NCBI GenBank assembly: GCA_016209985.1
Contig: JACQVB010000199.1
Location: 1 to 41,974, forward strand
From: Gemmatimonadota bacterium
Lineage (GTDB): Bacteria > Gemmatimonadota > Gemmatimonadetes > Gemmatimonadales > GWC2-71-9
DNA: 41,974 nucleotides
Reading direction: 5' to 3'
A program made the translations under genes and the position numbers. The notes under the pieces were generated by a model. That model made no database searches. It was not told where the DNA came from and was given only the letters and a program-made list of their open reading frames with translations. Shown one piece after another: positions 27,084-35,674 of the stretch. How positions within the stretch are numbered: position 1 is the stretch's first letter; each line of letters opens with the position of its first letter.

Positions 27084-27483
27084 AGAAACGCTCCAGCCGG
27101 TCTCTTCCGACGTCGACATCGTCAGCGCCCGCCAGAAGGGGCGCGAGCTGGCGGCCAAGGCGGGTTTCTCCGAAGGCGACCAGACGGTCATCGCGGCCGC
27201 CATTTCCGAAATCGCCCGCAACATCCTGATGTATGCCAAGCGCGGGGAAGTGAGTGTGACCCTCGCCAATAGCGAGGACCGGATCGGGGTGATCGTCGTA
27301 GCTCGGGACCAGGGACCCGGGATCAGCGACGTCGCGCGCGCCCTGCAGGACGGCTACTCGACGTCGGGAGGCCTGGGGCTCGGGCTTCCCGGCGCGCGCC
27401 GCCTGATGGACGAGTTCGAAATCCATTCGGCCCCCGGACAAGGCACCACCGTCACGATGAAGAAGTGGAGACGCAGTGCCTAG
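27076..27483 (+). CDS. rsbT: serine/threonine kinase and switch protein RsbT
   Basis: A 135-residue GHKL-fold kinase. GTG 27076 is preceded by AAGGAG; the longer upstream frame lies inside rsbS. N-box EIARN (45-49), G1 box DQGPGI (78-83) and G2 box GLGLGLPGARRL (99-110) are all intact. In the known pathway it phosphorylates RsbS and RsbR, leaves the stressosome and activates a partner (RsbU in Bacillus). No RsbU, RsbV, RsbW or SigB gene follows here; a sigma-54 activator does. Confidence 0.94.
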   Translation: MREETLQPVSSDVDIVSARQKGRELAAKAGFSEGDQTVIAAAISEIARNILMYAKRGEVSVTLANSEDRIGVIVVARDQGPGISDVARALQDGYSTSGGLGLGLPGARRLMDEFEIHSAPGQGTTVTMKKWRRSA

Positions 27484-28099
27484 GCAGCTCCAGGCCGAGA
27501 TTCATGCGCTCGACTGGGCCGTTGCTTCGCGCGCGTTCCCGGGCGAAATCATCTCCGGCGACCACTCCCTGGTGAAGCGGTTTGCCAAGGGAATCCTGGT
27601 CGCGGTAGTCGACGCGCTGGGACATGGTCGGGAAGCCGCCCCCGCCGCCGGCAAGGCGATCGCCATCCTGGAGCGCTACGCACACGAGCCACTCCCCTCC
27701 ATTCTGCAGCGCTGCCACGGAGAGCTGATCGGCACCCGGGGCGTCGTGATGAGTCTCGCCAGCTTCAAGCCGTCCGACCGTTCCATGACCTGGCTGGGAG
27801 TGGGAAACGTCGAGGGTGTTCTGATCTCGGCCGATCCCAGAGCCAGGCCCCAAAGCACGATGCTGCTCACCCTCGGCGGGATCGTCGGAGGGGACCTTCC
27901 CAAGGTGAGTCCGTGGGTGGTCCCGCTCACTCGCGGCGACACGCTGGTCTTCAGCACCGACGGAGTCCGTCCCGGCTTCGCCTCCAGTATCACCCTCGCG
28001 GAATCGCCTCAGGAAATCGCCGACCGGGTGATCGCCGCTCACGCCAAGGAAACTGACGACGCGCTGGTGCTCGTCGTCCGCTACCTCGGGGACCAGTAG
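27476..28099 (+). CDS. rsbX: RsbX-like PP2C-family serine phosphatase
   Basis: A 207-residue SpoIIE/RsbX-type phosphatase that should dephosphorylate RsbS/RsbR and reset the stressosome. Metal-binding acidic motifs are GDHSL (Asp29), VVDALGHG (Asp46), STDGV (Asp162) and TDDALVL (Asp194/195). GTG start overlaps the rsbT stop by 8 bp. It lacks the N-terminal RsbT-binding domain of RsbU, which supports RsbX over RsbU. RsbR, S, T and X together make a complete core module. Confidence 0.9.
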   Translation: MPRQLQAEIHALDWAVASRAFPGEIISGDHSLVKRFAKGILVAVVDALGHGREAAPAAGKAIAILERYAHEPLPSILQRCHGELIGTRGVVMSLASFKPSDRSMTWLGVGNVEGVLISADPRARPQSTMLLTLGGIVGGDLPKVSPWVVPLTRGDTLVFSTDGVRPGFASSITLAESPQEIADRVIAAHAKETDDALVLVVRYLGDQ

Positions 28100-28109
28100 A
28101 GGAAGAACC

Positions 28110-29516
28110 GTGTCTCATCCCACCGCCACCGATCTGCCGGTGCCGACGCCCGCGGCCAGGACGGTTAGCCCGGCCGGCATCCGGGTGCTGGCGGTCGGCG
28201 GGGAACCGACGACGGCGCAGGCGCTCCGCGACTGGGCCGCCGATCTCGGAGCCCAGTTCGAGCATGCGCCGGACCTGCCCCGCGCGGCCCGGGTGCTCGG
28301 TACCGGACGGTGGGACGTCGTGCTCGCCGTGCTCGCGGAGCAACCGGAAGACGAGCTGAGCTGGTGGGTGGACGCGCTTCGCGGGGCCCCGGGCACTCCC
28401 AAGCTGATCGGTCTCGCCAATCGCCCCTCCATGGGATTGGTCCTTCGCGCCGAAGAGCTCGGTGTGGTGGATCTGCTCTCCCTCCCGCCCCGCCGCGACC
28501 AGTTCCAGACTGCACTCTCCCGGGTGCGGGCCGCCGCGACCGAGCTGCCCATTCCGCTCCCCTCGGTAGAGGCGCACGCGGTCGGCCAGTACGCGCTCGT
28601 GGGGCAGAGCCACGCGATGGTCGATGTCTACAAACTCATCGCCCGGGTGGGACCGAGCACTGCAACCGTGGTCATCCAGGGCGAGTCCGGGACCGGCAAG
28701 GAAGTCGTCGCGCGGGCCATTCACCAGAACGGTCCCAAAGCCGCCGGTCCCTTCGTCGCGGTCAATTGCGCGGCGATTCCGGAGAACCTGCTCGAGTCCG
28801 AGTTGTTCGGCCACGAAAAGGGAGCCTTTACCGGTGCCGTGATCCGGAAGATCGGGCGCTTCGAGCAAGCGACGCGGGGAACGCTGTTCCTGGACGAAAT
28901 CGCCGACATGAGCCTCTCGCTGCAGAGCAAGATCCTGCGGGCGGTCCAGGAGCGGGAAATCGAGCGGGTCGGTGGGGGCGAGCCCATTCCGGTGGAGGTC
29001 CGGCTCATCGCCGCTACCAACAAGGACCTTCGTAGCGCGATCAACGAAGGCCGTTTTCGCGAGGACCTCTACTACCGGCTCGCGGTCGTCACCATCAACC
29101 TGCCGCGGCTGGTCGACCGGGGCGACGATCTGATCCTCCTCACCTCGCACTTCGCGCGCGAGTTCTCGGCCCGCAGCGGCAAATCGATTCGACGCATTTC
29201 CGACCGCGCGCTGGACCTGCTTCGCAACCACCGATGGGCGGGCAACGTCCGCGAGCTGCGGAACGTGATCGAGCGCGCCGTCATCGTGGCGACCGACGAT
29301 ACCCTGCGGGGCGAGCACCTTCCCGAGGAGTTTCGGGGGGAGGCCGAGGCCATGCCCGAGGCCTCCGCCGGCGGACTGGCCACGCTGGCGGAGGTCGAAG
29401 CGCGCCACATCACCCGGGTCCTGAGTCACACCGGCGGCCAGATCGGCGCCGCTGCCGAGATTCTCGGCATCCATCGGAACACGCTCGCGCGCAAGATCAA
29501 GGAGTACGGGCTGTGA
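28110..29516 (+). CDS. sigma-54 enhancer-binding protein with pseudo-receiver domain
   Basis: A 468-residue activator starting at GTG 28110 after AGAGGAAG, 10 bp downstream of rsbX. Residues 24-142 have the receiver length and pattern but no active residue: the acidic pair reads GGE, the acceptor position in DVVLAVL is Val, the Thr position is Ala103 and the Lys position is Leu125. The AAA+ domain is fully competent (Walker A GESGTGKE 191-198, GAFTGA 238-243, Walker B GTLFLDE 257-263), and a Fis-type HTH ends the protein ([20 protein letters not shown]). Control by phosphorylation is therefore unlikely; control by RsbT or another partner is proposed from context. Confidence 0.93.
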   Translation: MSHPTATDLPVPTPAARTVSPAGIRVLAVGGEPTTAQALRDWAADLGAQFEHAPDLPRAARVLGTGRWDVVLAVLAEQPEDELSWWVDALRGAPGTPKLIGLANRPSMGLVLRAEELGVVDLLSLPPRRDQFQTALSRVRAAATELPIPLPSVEAHAVGQYALVGQSHAMVDVYKLIARVGPSTATVVIQGESGTGKEVVARAIHQNGPKAAGPFVAVNCAAIPENLLESELFGHEKGAFTGAVIRKIGRFEQATRGTLFLDEIADMSLSLQSKILRAVQEREIERVGGGEPIPVEVRLIAATNKDLRSAINEGRFREDLYYRLAVVTINLPRLVDRGDDLILLTSHFAREFSARSGKSIRRISDRALDLLRNHRWAGNVRELRNVIERAVIVATDDTLRGEHLPEEFRGEAEAMPEASAGGLATLAEVEARHITRVLSHTGGQIGAAAEILGIHRNTLARKIKEYGL

Positions 29517-30814
29517 GCGAGCTTCCCGGCCGGCCGGCGGTGCGCGTCGAGCAGGCTCTGCGGATCCTGCCCGAGCTGGAGGTGCTGGCGCCGCTCCGCG
29601 CCGTGCTCATGGCGGCCGCCCGCGCGGACGACCTGGCGCAGTGGGGGCCGTCGGGACCGTATCTCACGCTCGGCAAGCGCGGCGTCCGGCCGGAAGATTT
29701 GCGGAGCGAGATCCCCAAGGCGATCCAGCGGGTAGCCACCCATCTGGGCGCGCTGTACGAGCATTACATCGAGGCCCTCGAGGCGCGCCAGTCCCGTGAC
29801 GGCGTCGCCACGGTGAAGGCATTACTGCGGGCCGGCGAGCGCGAGGAAGCCGTCGAGCGGCTGGCGCAGGCGCGCGCGTGGTACGAAGTGGCGCTCACCG
29901 TGTCGGAAGAGCTGCAGGACCGCCGGCCCGAGATCGAGACCCTGCGAGTGCTGGGCCATCTCGGGCTGCGCCAGGGCCGCTACAGCGTGGCGGCTCGCGC
30001 CTTCCAGCGCAGCTTCGTCCTGGCGGAGGCCGAATTCGACCAGGCGGGCGCGATCGCCGCCTGCCAAGGACTGGGCGAAGCGGACCTGACGCAAGGCGAG
30101 TGGCGCGGGGCGCGTGCCTGGTTCGCCCGCGGGTTGCGCCTGGCGGAAGCGGCGGACGACGATGCGAGCATCGGGAGTATCGAGCACCAGATCGCGGTGC
30201 TGGCATTGCGCGAAGGTGACCTCTCCGGCGTGGAAGATCACCTCGCCCGCGCGTATTCCCGCTTCGAGAAACTGGGGAACACCACGCACCTGGCCGAGGC
30301 CATGAATACCCGCGGGGTGCTGGAGACCACCTTGAACCGGTTCGGCCGCGCCGCCAGTGCCTATCGCGAGGCCCTCGCGTGGCTGCGGAAGGGAGAAGCC
30401 AACCCCGCCGTCGAGATTTCCATTCGGCTGAATCTGGCGGACATGTACCTCCGGACCGAGCGGGTGCTGGAGGCCGAAGAAGAGATCCGCCGGGCCGAGG
30501 AGCTGGCGATCGGCGAGAACCTTCCCCGGCGGCTCATCGAGATCTACAGCCTGATGGGCAAGCTCCGCGGCCACCAGAGCGACGAGACCGGGTTTGTCTT
30601 CTTTGAGCAGGCGGTCGAGCTCTGCCGCACGATGGACTGCCCACCCGCGCTGGAAGGCGAAGTCTATTACGGCTACGGGCTGTTCCGGGGGCAGCTCGGC
30701 AACCGCGAGGAGGCCCGCGCCTACCTGGAACGCGCTCGCGAGATCTTCGAATCAGTCGGAGGAGGCAGCGAGCTGGCGCGAGTGAGAGAGGAATTGAAGC
30801 GAATGAGCGCGTGA
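29513..30814 (+). CDS. TPR-repeat protein at the end of the stressosome operon
   Basis: A 433-residue soluble helical protein. GTG 29513 overlaps the activator stop (GTGA) and has AAGGAG 8 bp before it. The N-terminal 100 residues are a separate helical part. From about residue 115 there are seven or more tetratricopeptide-like repeats with Ala/Gly/Tyr at canonical places (for example [60 protein letters not shown]). Such proteins act as protein-binding scaffolds or sensors. Tight coupling suggests it works with the stressosome or the sigma-54 activator. No enzymatic motif seen. Confidence 0.85.
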   Translation: MSELPGRPAVRVEQALRILPELEVLAPLRAVLMAAARADDLAQWGPSGPYLTLGKRGVRPEDLRSEIPKAIQRVATHLGALYEHYIEALEARQSRDGVATVKALLRAGEREEAVERLAQARAWYEVALTVSEELQDRRPEIETLRVLGHLGLRQGRYSVAARAFQRSFVLAEAEFDQAGAIAACQGLGEADLTQGEWRGARAWFARGLRLAEAADDDASIGSIEHQIAVLALREGDLSGVEDHLARAYSRFEKLGNTTHLAEAMNTRGVLETTLNRFGRAASAYREALAWLRKGEANPAVEISIRLNLADMYLRTERVLEAEEEIRRAEELAIGENLPRRLIEIYSLMGKLRGHQSDETGFVFFEQAVELCRTMDCPPALEGEVYYGYGLFRGQLGNREEARAYLERAREIFESVGGGSELARVREELKRMSA

Positions 30815-30897
30815 CGAGCGCGGAGTGTGGAGCTCGGAGTGTGGAGCTCGGAGTGCGGAGTGAGTCGTAGTTGGAAGGTTCGTTCCGCGTTCCGCGC
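30815..30897. repeat. tandem-arm inverted repeat between convergent genes
   Basis: Two perfect 14-bp units GGAGTGTGGAGCTC (30822-30849) are followed by a third variant GGAGTGCGGAGTGA. The outer ends pair: GAGCGCGGA (30816-30824) with TCCGCGCTC (30891-30899). It has the same layout as the other 3'-end elements but an unrelated sequence. Probable terminator region for the stressosome and molybdenum-cofactor operons. Confidence 0.75.
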
Positions 30898-32220
30898 TCA
30901 GAAGGGCGGTTCTTCTACGTGCCTCGTCTCCTCCAGCAGGATCGCGCTGAGCGTCTCACCCTCCCCTACCTCAGGCCTGTCTTCCGGCACGATCAGCAGA
31001 GCGTTCGCCTTCGCCATCGACGTGAGGATGCCCGACCCCTGGGGCCCGGTCAGGCGGGCCACGCGGCCATCACCTTCCTCCGTGACCACCGCGCGAAGGA
31101 AATGCCGCAAGCGAGGACCGAGGGCTATCCGTTCACCCACGCGCACGGGGACAGCGCGGCGGTAGAGAGCCCGATGGCCGATCATCTTCCGGATGACCGG
31201 CCGGACGAACAGCTCGAATGTCACCATCGTGCTGACCGGATTCCCCGGGAGACCGATCCAGGGACGCCCCCGCAGCAGGCCGAAGCCCACCGGGGCACCG
31301 GGTCGCATCTTGATGCGCCAGAAGCGGAGATCGAGTCCCAGTTCGTCCAGAACAGTCCGCACGTGGTCATGCTCTCCCACGCTCACGCCGGCGGTCGTAA
31401 CCAGCAGATCGGCATCCGCGGCGCCGCGGAGTCGCGCCCGCAAGTCCTCCGGATCGTCTCGCGCAATGCCGAGGTCTAGCGCCTCGGCGCCGTTCTGATG
31501 CAGTAACGCCCGCAAGGTGTAGCTGTTGGACGAGGCGATCTTCCTGCCGGCGAGAATGGCCTCCCGTTCATCGAGGTCGACGATTTCGTCTCCCGAGCCG
31601 AGGATCGCCACCCGTGGCCGCCGGCGCACCGACACCGGAGACTGCGCCAGCGAGGCCAGCACGCCGAGGTGGGCGGGCGTGAGCTCGGTTCCGGTCTCGA
31701 ACACCACCGTGCTTCGACGAATGTCTTCTCCGCGGTAACGAACATTGCGGCCGGCATCACGCGGATCATCGATCCGGACGCGATCGTCCGGCAGCGGCGT
31801 CGTGTCCTCCTGGCGGATGACGCCGTCGCAGCCTTCCGGAAGCGGAGCCCCGGTGAAGATCCGGGCGCACTCGCCCGGCCCCAGCCGCCGGGTCGGAAAG
31901 CACCCCGCAGGGATGATTTCGATTACTCGGAGCACGACTTCTGCCATCTGCCGCCCCCTCGCTCCGCTCGGGGCAGGCTCTCTACCACCTTCTGTCTCTG
32001 CTGCCCCTCCTGCCCCTTTTCCTCTCACGTCCTCACTTCTCACCGCATAGCCATCCATCGCCGAGTTATCCCAGGCCGGAACGTCGATCGGACTGGTGAC
32101 GCCGGTCGCGAGGACGCGGTCGAGGGCGTCGTTCAGCGGCACGGCCTCGATCGGCAATGGTGAGACCGCGGCAACGATGGCCGCGGCCGCTTCGGTCGGA
32201 GTCAGCCCCTGGCGGCTCAA
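30898..32220 (-). CDS. moeA: molybdopterin molybdenumtransferase MoeA
   Basis: About 440 residues. It inserts molybdate into adenylated molybdopterin. Motifs are PAWDNSAMDGYAVR, ARIFTGAPLPEGCDGVIRQED (given in part), the catalytic-domain stretch TTAGVSVGEHDHV and GLPGNPVSTMVTFE. The start is uncertain: TTG 32220 overlaps the mobB stop (TTGA), and GTG 32247 lies further upstream. The loop between MDGYAVRSEDV and the next strand carries about 25 extra residues compared with E. coli MoeA (see the repeat entry at 31939). Last gene of the minus-strand operon. Confidence 0.93.
   Translation of the reverse strand: MSRQGLTPTEAAAAIVAAVSPLPIEAVPLNDALDRVLATGVTSPIDVPAWDNSAMDGYAVRSEDVRGKGAGGAAETEGGREPAPSGARGRQMAEVVLRVIEIIPAGCFPTRRLGPGECARIFTGAPLPEGCDGVIRQEDTTPLPDDRVRIDDPRDAGRNVRYRGEDIRRSTVVFETGTELTPAHLGVLASLAQSPVSVRRRPRVAILGSGDEIVDLDEREAILAGRKIASSNSYTLRALLHQNGAEALDLGIARDDPEDLRARLRGAADADLLVTTAGVSVGEHDHVRTVLDELGLDLRFWRIKMRPGAPVGFGLLRGRPWIGLPGNPVSTMVTFELFVRPVIRKMIGHRALYRRAVPVRVGERIALGPRLRHFLRAVVTEEGDGRVARLTGPQGSGILTSMAKANALLIVPEDRPEVGEGETLSAILLEETRHVEEPPF
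31939..32025 (-). repeat. in-frame low-complexity insertion inside moeA
   Basis: A block of 29 codons encodes a Gly/Ala/Glu/Arg-rich segment (starting RGKGAGGAAETEGG). The DNA is made of purine-rich GGGGCAG repeats and the palindromic-looking CCCCGAGCGGAGCGAGGGG, much like the intergenic elements of this window. It interrupts a conserved domain at a surface-loop position and keeps the frame. Confidence 0.6.
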
Positions 32221-32750
32221 GGCTGGAGCAGCTTGGCGCGACTCCACGCAAGACCGGACAGGGTTACCAGCCAGGCGGTGTCGGAAAAACGGAATACCGG
32301 GCAGGCGCACCGCAACTCCGGATCATCCGTGACCAAGGCGACCCAGAGATTTGCGTTAGCGGCTGACGGACTGAACAAGGGCTGGGGATGCAGGCTCTTC
32401 CGGTGGACCTCGATCCTCGGCAGCTCGGATTGTTTGAAACCTTCCGCGATGACGATGTCCATCCCCTTCATGTACTGGCGGGCCAGGTCTTCCGGGTTGC
32501 CATCGACATCGGTACGCTCGAACACGACCCGTTGCCCCGGGGACTCGATCATGACCCGCCGCGCGTGACCCTCGTTGTAATGGCGCCAGGTATCGGTTCC
32601 CTGTGTGTCCACCAGGGCGGGATGGTGCCCGTGCTTGATGGTCGCCACGGCGTGTCCCTGTCGCGCGAACTCCGACGCGAGTGCGACCACCAGGGTGGTC
32701 TTGCCGGCGTTCTTTCTCCCCATCACGGAGATTATGCGCGTCGGGCCCAC
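32217..32750 (-). CDS. mobB: molybdopterin-guanine dinucleotide biosynthesis adaptor MobB
   Basis: A 177-residue P-loop GTP-binding protein: IISVMGRKNAGKTTL carries Walker A at residues 11-18, followed by TIKHGHH and DTWRHYNEGHARRV, all typical of MobB. It assists MobA in the conversion of molybdopterin to the guanine dinucleotide form. It overlaps mobA by 19 bp upstream and moeA by about 4 bp downstream. Confidence 0.93.
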   Translation of the reverse strand: MGPTRIISVMGRKNAGKTTLVVALASEFARQGHAVATIKHGHHPALVDTQGTDTWRHYNEGHARRVMIESPGQRVVFERTDVDGNPEDLARQYMKGMDIVIAEGFKQSELPRIEVHRKSLHPQPLFSPSAANANLWVALVTDDPELRCACPVFRFSDTAWLVTLSGLAWSRAKLLQP

Positions 32751-33331
32751 AATTCCTCCGCTCTCCGCAGCTCGTCGGCGGTATTCACGTTGAAGAAGAT
32801 GACGTTGGTGTCGCCATGACGTGCCACCTCGTGGAGCGGGAGAATCCCGACTCGCACCTCGTCATGGAAACCTACCGCGCGGCGGTCGCCCTTCGCGAGC
32901 CGCCCGCGGATGGCGGGGCCGCACGCCGGTCCATACACGGCGCAGAGGGGTTCGAGTCCCCGGCGCCCCCCGCTTTCGGGAAGAAACACGTCATACGGTC
33001 CCGCTCCGTCGATCAGGGCGGTAAGCAGGCTCCCGGGCAGGAAGGGCATATCCCATCCGGTGATGAGGACCGCGCCTTCCGCGGCGGTGACCGCGGTGTA
33101 GATCCCGCCGAGACTTCCCTGATCGGGGACGGCATCCCGGATGACCCGGAGATCGGGCCGCCAGTGAGCGGCGTCGGGAGCGTTGGCCACCAGCAAAGGT
33201 TTTGCACCGACAGCCGTGGTGACGACATCCACCACCCGGTCGAGGATCCGCTCGCCTCCCACGCGTTCCAGGCCTTTGGGCTTTCCCTCGAACCGGCTGG
33301 CGTGCCCGCCTGCCAGCACCGCACCCCTCAA
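32732..33331 (-). CDS. mobA: molybdenum cofactor guanylyltransferase MobA
   Basis: A 199-residue nucleotidyltransferase. The N-terminal signature AVLAGGHASRFEGKPKGL fits the GTP-binding LAGG-S-R-F-G-K consensus. It is followed by DQGSLGGIYTA, ITGWDMPFLP (metal-binding Asp) and LEPLCAVY, in the usual order. It attaches GMP to Mo-molybdopterin. It overlaps the upstream beta-barrel gene by 4 bp. Together with FdhD it points to a bis-MGD enzyme such as formate dehydrogenase elsewhere in the genome. Confidence 0.94.
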   Translation of the reverse strand: MRGAVLAGGHASRFEGKPKGLERVGGERILDRVVDVVTTAVGAKPLLVANAPDAAHWRPDLRVIRDAVPDQGSLGGIYTAVTAAEGAVLITGWDMPFLPGSLLTALIDGAGPYDVFLPESGGRRGLEPLCAVYGPACGPAIRGRLAKGDRRAVGFHDEVRVGILPLHEVARHGDTNVIFFNVNTADELRRAEELWARRA

Positions 33332-34152
33332 TAGCGTCGTCCCCGCTTCTGCTCGAGCACGACGTCGAATGCGACGGTAAGAGCGGCGTTGTGCAGGGCG
33401 AACGATCCGGTAGGCGCCGTTGCCCGGTTGACGTCGGCTGCCGGGCCGGTGACCCGGCGGGGAAAGAGGATTTGATCCCGCAGCTCGAAGCGGAGCTGGT
33501 TACCCGCGCCGGCGGGAATCATGAGGCCGGCCGCCGCACCTACCGATGGGCCGAGCCGGCTGCTGGACGGATCGTTGACCACAATCCGTTCCAGTCTGGA
33601 CCCGCCATCGATGAACGATCCGACCATCGACACCAGGTTTCCGCTCAATGCCGCGACGCCCGCCTGAACCCGCAGGTAGGGACTCACCGCAGCACGGGGC
33701 AGCGGACGGAGGACGCTGCCGACGGAAAAGGCCACCGTGGTGGGGGTGACACCGCTGCTGCTGATGTCGCCACACAGCTGGGAATTCCGGCTTTGCGGGT
33801 CGGCTCCGGCGTTTTCGTAGATCATCGTGCACTGATCTTCCGTGCTGAGTCCCAGGAAGACCATCTCCGCGGAGAGGCCGAGACGCGCGGAGCGGAAGAA
33901 CGTTCCGGAGAGTCCGAGCACCAGGCCGGGACGCACCTTGCGGCCCAGCCGGAGAGTGTCGTAGCGCGGCGCGAGCTCGGTGCCCAGGACCAGCAACGGC
34001 TGCCGCGGGATTTCCCACGCGTCGCGTCCTGCCGAGACCCCGCCGAATACCGAGAGAATGAGCCGCGGTTCGGAGGCGGTCTGCCCCGCGCCGGGGGTCG
34101 TCCCGGCGGCGAGCGTCGTGGCCAGCGCCATCGCGACGCGACCGACCCTCAC
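33328..34152 (-). CDS. probable outer-membrane beta-barrel protein (hypothetical)
   Basis: A 274-residue exported protein. Signal peptide MRVGRVAMALATTLAAGTTPGAGQ, then alternating amphipathic strands (LILSVFGGVSAG, PGLVLGLSGTFF, LGLSAEMVFLGL, TVAFSVGSVLRPL, AALTVAFDVVLEQKRGRRY) ending close to the C terminus. Two cysteines (around QCTMIY and QLCGDI) may form a disulfide in a loop. GTG 34152 overlaps the fdhD stop (GTGA). Why it sits between fdhD and mobA is unclear. No family recognised beyond barrel-like appearance. Confidence 0.7.
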   Translation of the reverse strand: MRVGRVAMALATTLAAGTTPGAGQTASEPRLILSVFGGVSAGRDAWEIPRQPLLVLGTELAPRYDTLRLGRKVRPGLVLGLSGTFFRSARLGLSAEMVFLGLSTEDQCTMIYENAGADPQSRNSQLCGDISSSGVTPTTVAFSVGSVLRPLPRAAVSPYLRVQAGVAALSGNLVSMVGSFIDGGSRLERIVVNDPSSSRLGPSVGAAAGLMIPAGAGNQLRFELRDQILFPRRVTGPAADVNRATAPTGSFALHNAALTVAFDVVLEQKRGRRY

Positions 34153-34931
34153 GATTGCGGCTCGTGAACCTGGGGATGGCCGCTGACAGCGCGCCCCACC
34201 AGCACCATGCCGGACCGTTGGGCGATGTCCACCGCAATGGAGGACGGCACCGACGGAGTGGCCACGTAGGCGAGGCCGGCACGCGCCGCCTTGAACGCCA
34301 GCTCGCCCGAGATCCGGCCGGTGACCAGCAGCCCCAGCCCCGGGAGCTGGCGGCCAGCAATGATCGCCGCGCCGATGACCTTGTCCACCGCATTGTGACG
34401 GCCGATGTCCTCGGCATGGTGGAGCAGGCTGCTGCCGTCGGTCAGCGCCGCCGCGTGAATGCCGCCCGTGCTCTGGTAGCGCTCACCCCGTTGAAACAGC
34501 TGCTTGAAGAGCTGTCGCATGGTACCGAGTTGGGGAATCGATCCGCGTCCGCGGGAAGCAGGCGCCGTTCCCGGATCCGCCATGAACACGGTCACCGCGC
34601 CGCAGCCGGAGGCGAGCACCCGTTGGCGGCCTTCCGATTTGACGCCCGCGACCCGCTCAGGAGCGACCTCCGCCCAGAAACCAAGATCGGTGGCGCAGGG
34701 ACGGAGCCGCGTGAGGTCGGCCGGCGTCCGGATATAGCCTTCGCCGTGCAACCAGCCGACCACCAGTTCTTCGAGCTGTTCCGGTGTGCACATCCAGGTG
34801 ACCGTCGGCTCGCCGTTCACTTCCAGCCAGACCGGCACCTCTTCCACCACCGCAGGATCGGTTGCGCGGTGGGGCTCACCCGCAGCTCGCGGCTCCGGCT
34901 CAGGCGTCGCCGCGGTATTCGGCGTAGAGAT
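34149..34931 (-). CDS. fdhD: formate dehydrogenase accessory sulfurtransferase FdhD
   Basis: About 260 residues. FdhD passes sulfur to the molybdenum cofactor of formate dehydrogenase. Motifs are VPVWLEVNGEP, CTPEQLEELVVGWLHGEGYI, LASGCGAVTVF, TGGIHAAAL, EDIGRHNAVDKVIGAAI and TGRISGELAFKAARAG. Only one cysteine is present in the Cys loop where E. coli has CxxC. The start is odd: no ATG, GTG or TTG lies near the perfect AGGAGG (34938-34943). An ATC at 34929-34931 has the ideal 6-bp spacing and gives normal length; the next plausible codons are GTG 34850 and 34847, which would shorten the protein by 27-28 residues. Confidence 0.88.
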   Translation of the reverse strand: MSTPNTAATPEPEPRAAGEPHRATDPAVVEEVPVWLEVNGEPTVTWMCTPEQLEELVVGWLHGEGYIRTPADLTRLRPCATDLGFWAEVAPERVAGVKSEGRQRVLASGCGAVTVFMADPGTAPASRGRGSIPQLGTMRQLFKQLFQRGERYQSTGGIHAAALTDGSSLLHHAEDIGRHNAVDKVIGAAIIAGRQLPGLGLLVTGRISGELAFKAARAGLAYVATPSVPSSIAVDIAQRSGMVLVGRAVSGHPQVHEPQS

Positions 34932-34972
34932 ACGAATCCTCCTGGATCCTACTTGGTCCTCGATCGAGCGGA

Positions 34973-35674
34973 CTAGAACGCGAACGTGTACCCGACCGAC
35001 AACAGCAGCGCCGGATGCATCGTCCACTCGCTCGCTGCAGCCGAGCCCGACAGCACCGCCGGCACGTTCGGCGCGGGAGGCGTAAAGAACGTGGTAGGAT
35101 AGCTGAGCTTCCAGAGATAATCGCGCGCTTCCAGCTTGATGGCGAAAGCCTGTACCGGATACCACTTGAGGCCCACATGGGGCACCAGAATGGCCTTGGT
35201 GCCGAAGGCGTAGAGGCTGGTCTCCGCACCCAATCCCGTTTCGAAGGCGACGCCCAGACCCCCGCCGACATACGGTGAAAAGCCGTGCCACGTTTTGCGT
35301 CCCATCAGCACCAGGCTCAATCCGGCCTCCATCATGATGAGATCCTGATTGATCGGCCCGGTGGTGCGCGCGTCCGGAGCCCGGCTGGGATCGACCACGT
35401 AGCGCTTGAGGTGCGCGACCGAGAGACCGATCTGTATGTCGGCCGGGGTTCCGACGGCGTGATCGTAGCGGATTCCGGCCAGCGGTCCGTCAGCGGGACC
35501 GACGTTGGCCGCGCCGCGCGAGCCGCCGATGTATCCACCTATCACCTGCGCCGTCTGTTTGGCCACCAGGTCCCGGTAGGGCGATGTTTCGGGCGGGTGC
35601 CCCGACTGAGCCGCGGCGGTTCCGGTTACGGCTGCCGACAACAGCGCTGCTGCAACCAGCATTCGGATCGTCAC
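34973..35674 (-). CDS. probable outer-membrane beta-barrel protein
   Basis: A 233-residue exported protein with signal peptide (MLVAAALLSAAVTGTAAAQ). Barrel-like strands follow: LAGIRYDHAVG, IQIGLSVAHLKRY, MMEAGLSLVLMG, SPYVGGGLGVAFETG, ILVPHVGLKWYPV, AIKLEARDYLW and HPALLLSVGYTFAF ending in a terminal Phe, the outer-membrane sorting signature. GTG 35674 overlaps the gpmI stop by one base; ATG 35662 is an alternative. Resembles small OmpA-fold or YfaZ-like barrels. Function unknown. Confidence 0.8.
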   Translation of the reverse strand: MTIRMLVAAALLSAAVTGTAAAQSGHPPETSPYRDLVAKQTAQVIGGYIGGSRGAANVGPADGPLAGIRYDHAVGTPADIQIGLSVAHLKRYVVDPSRAPDARTTGPINQDLIMMEAGLSLVLMGRKTWHGFSPYVGGGLGVAFETGLGAETSLYAFGTKAILVPHVGLKWYPVQAFAIKLEARDYLWKLSYPTTFFTPPAPNVPAVLSGSAAASEWTMHPALLLSVGYTFAF

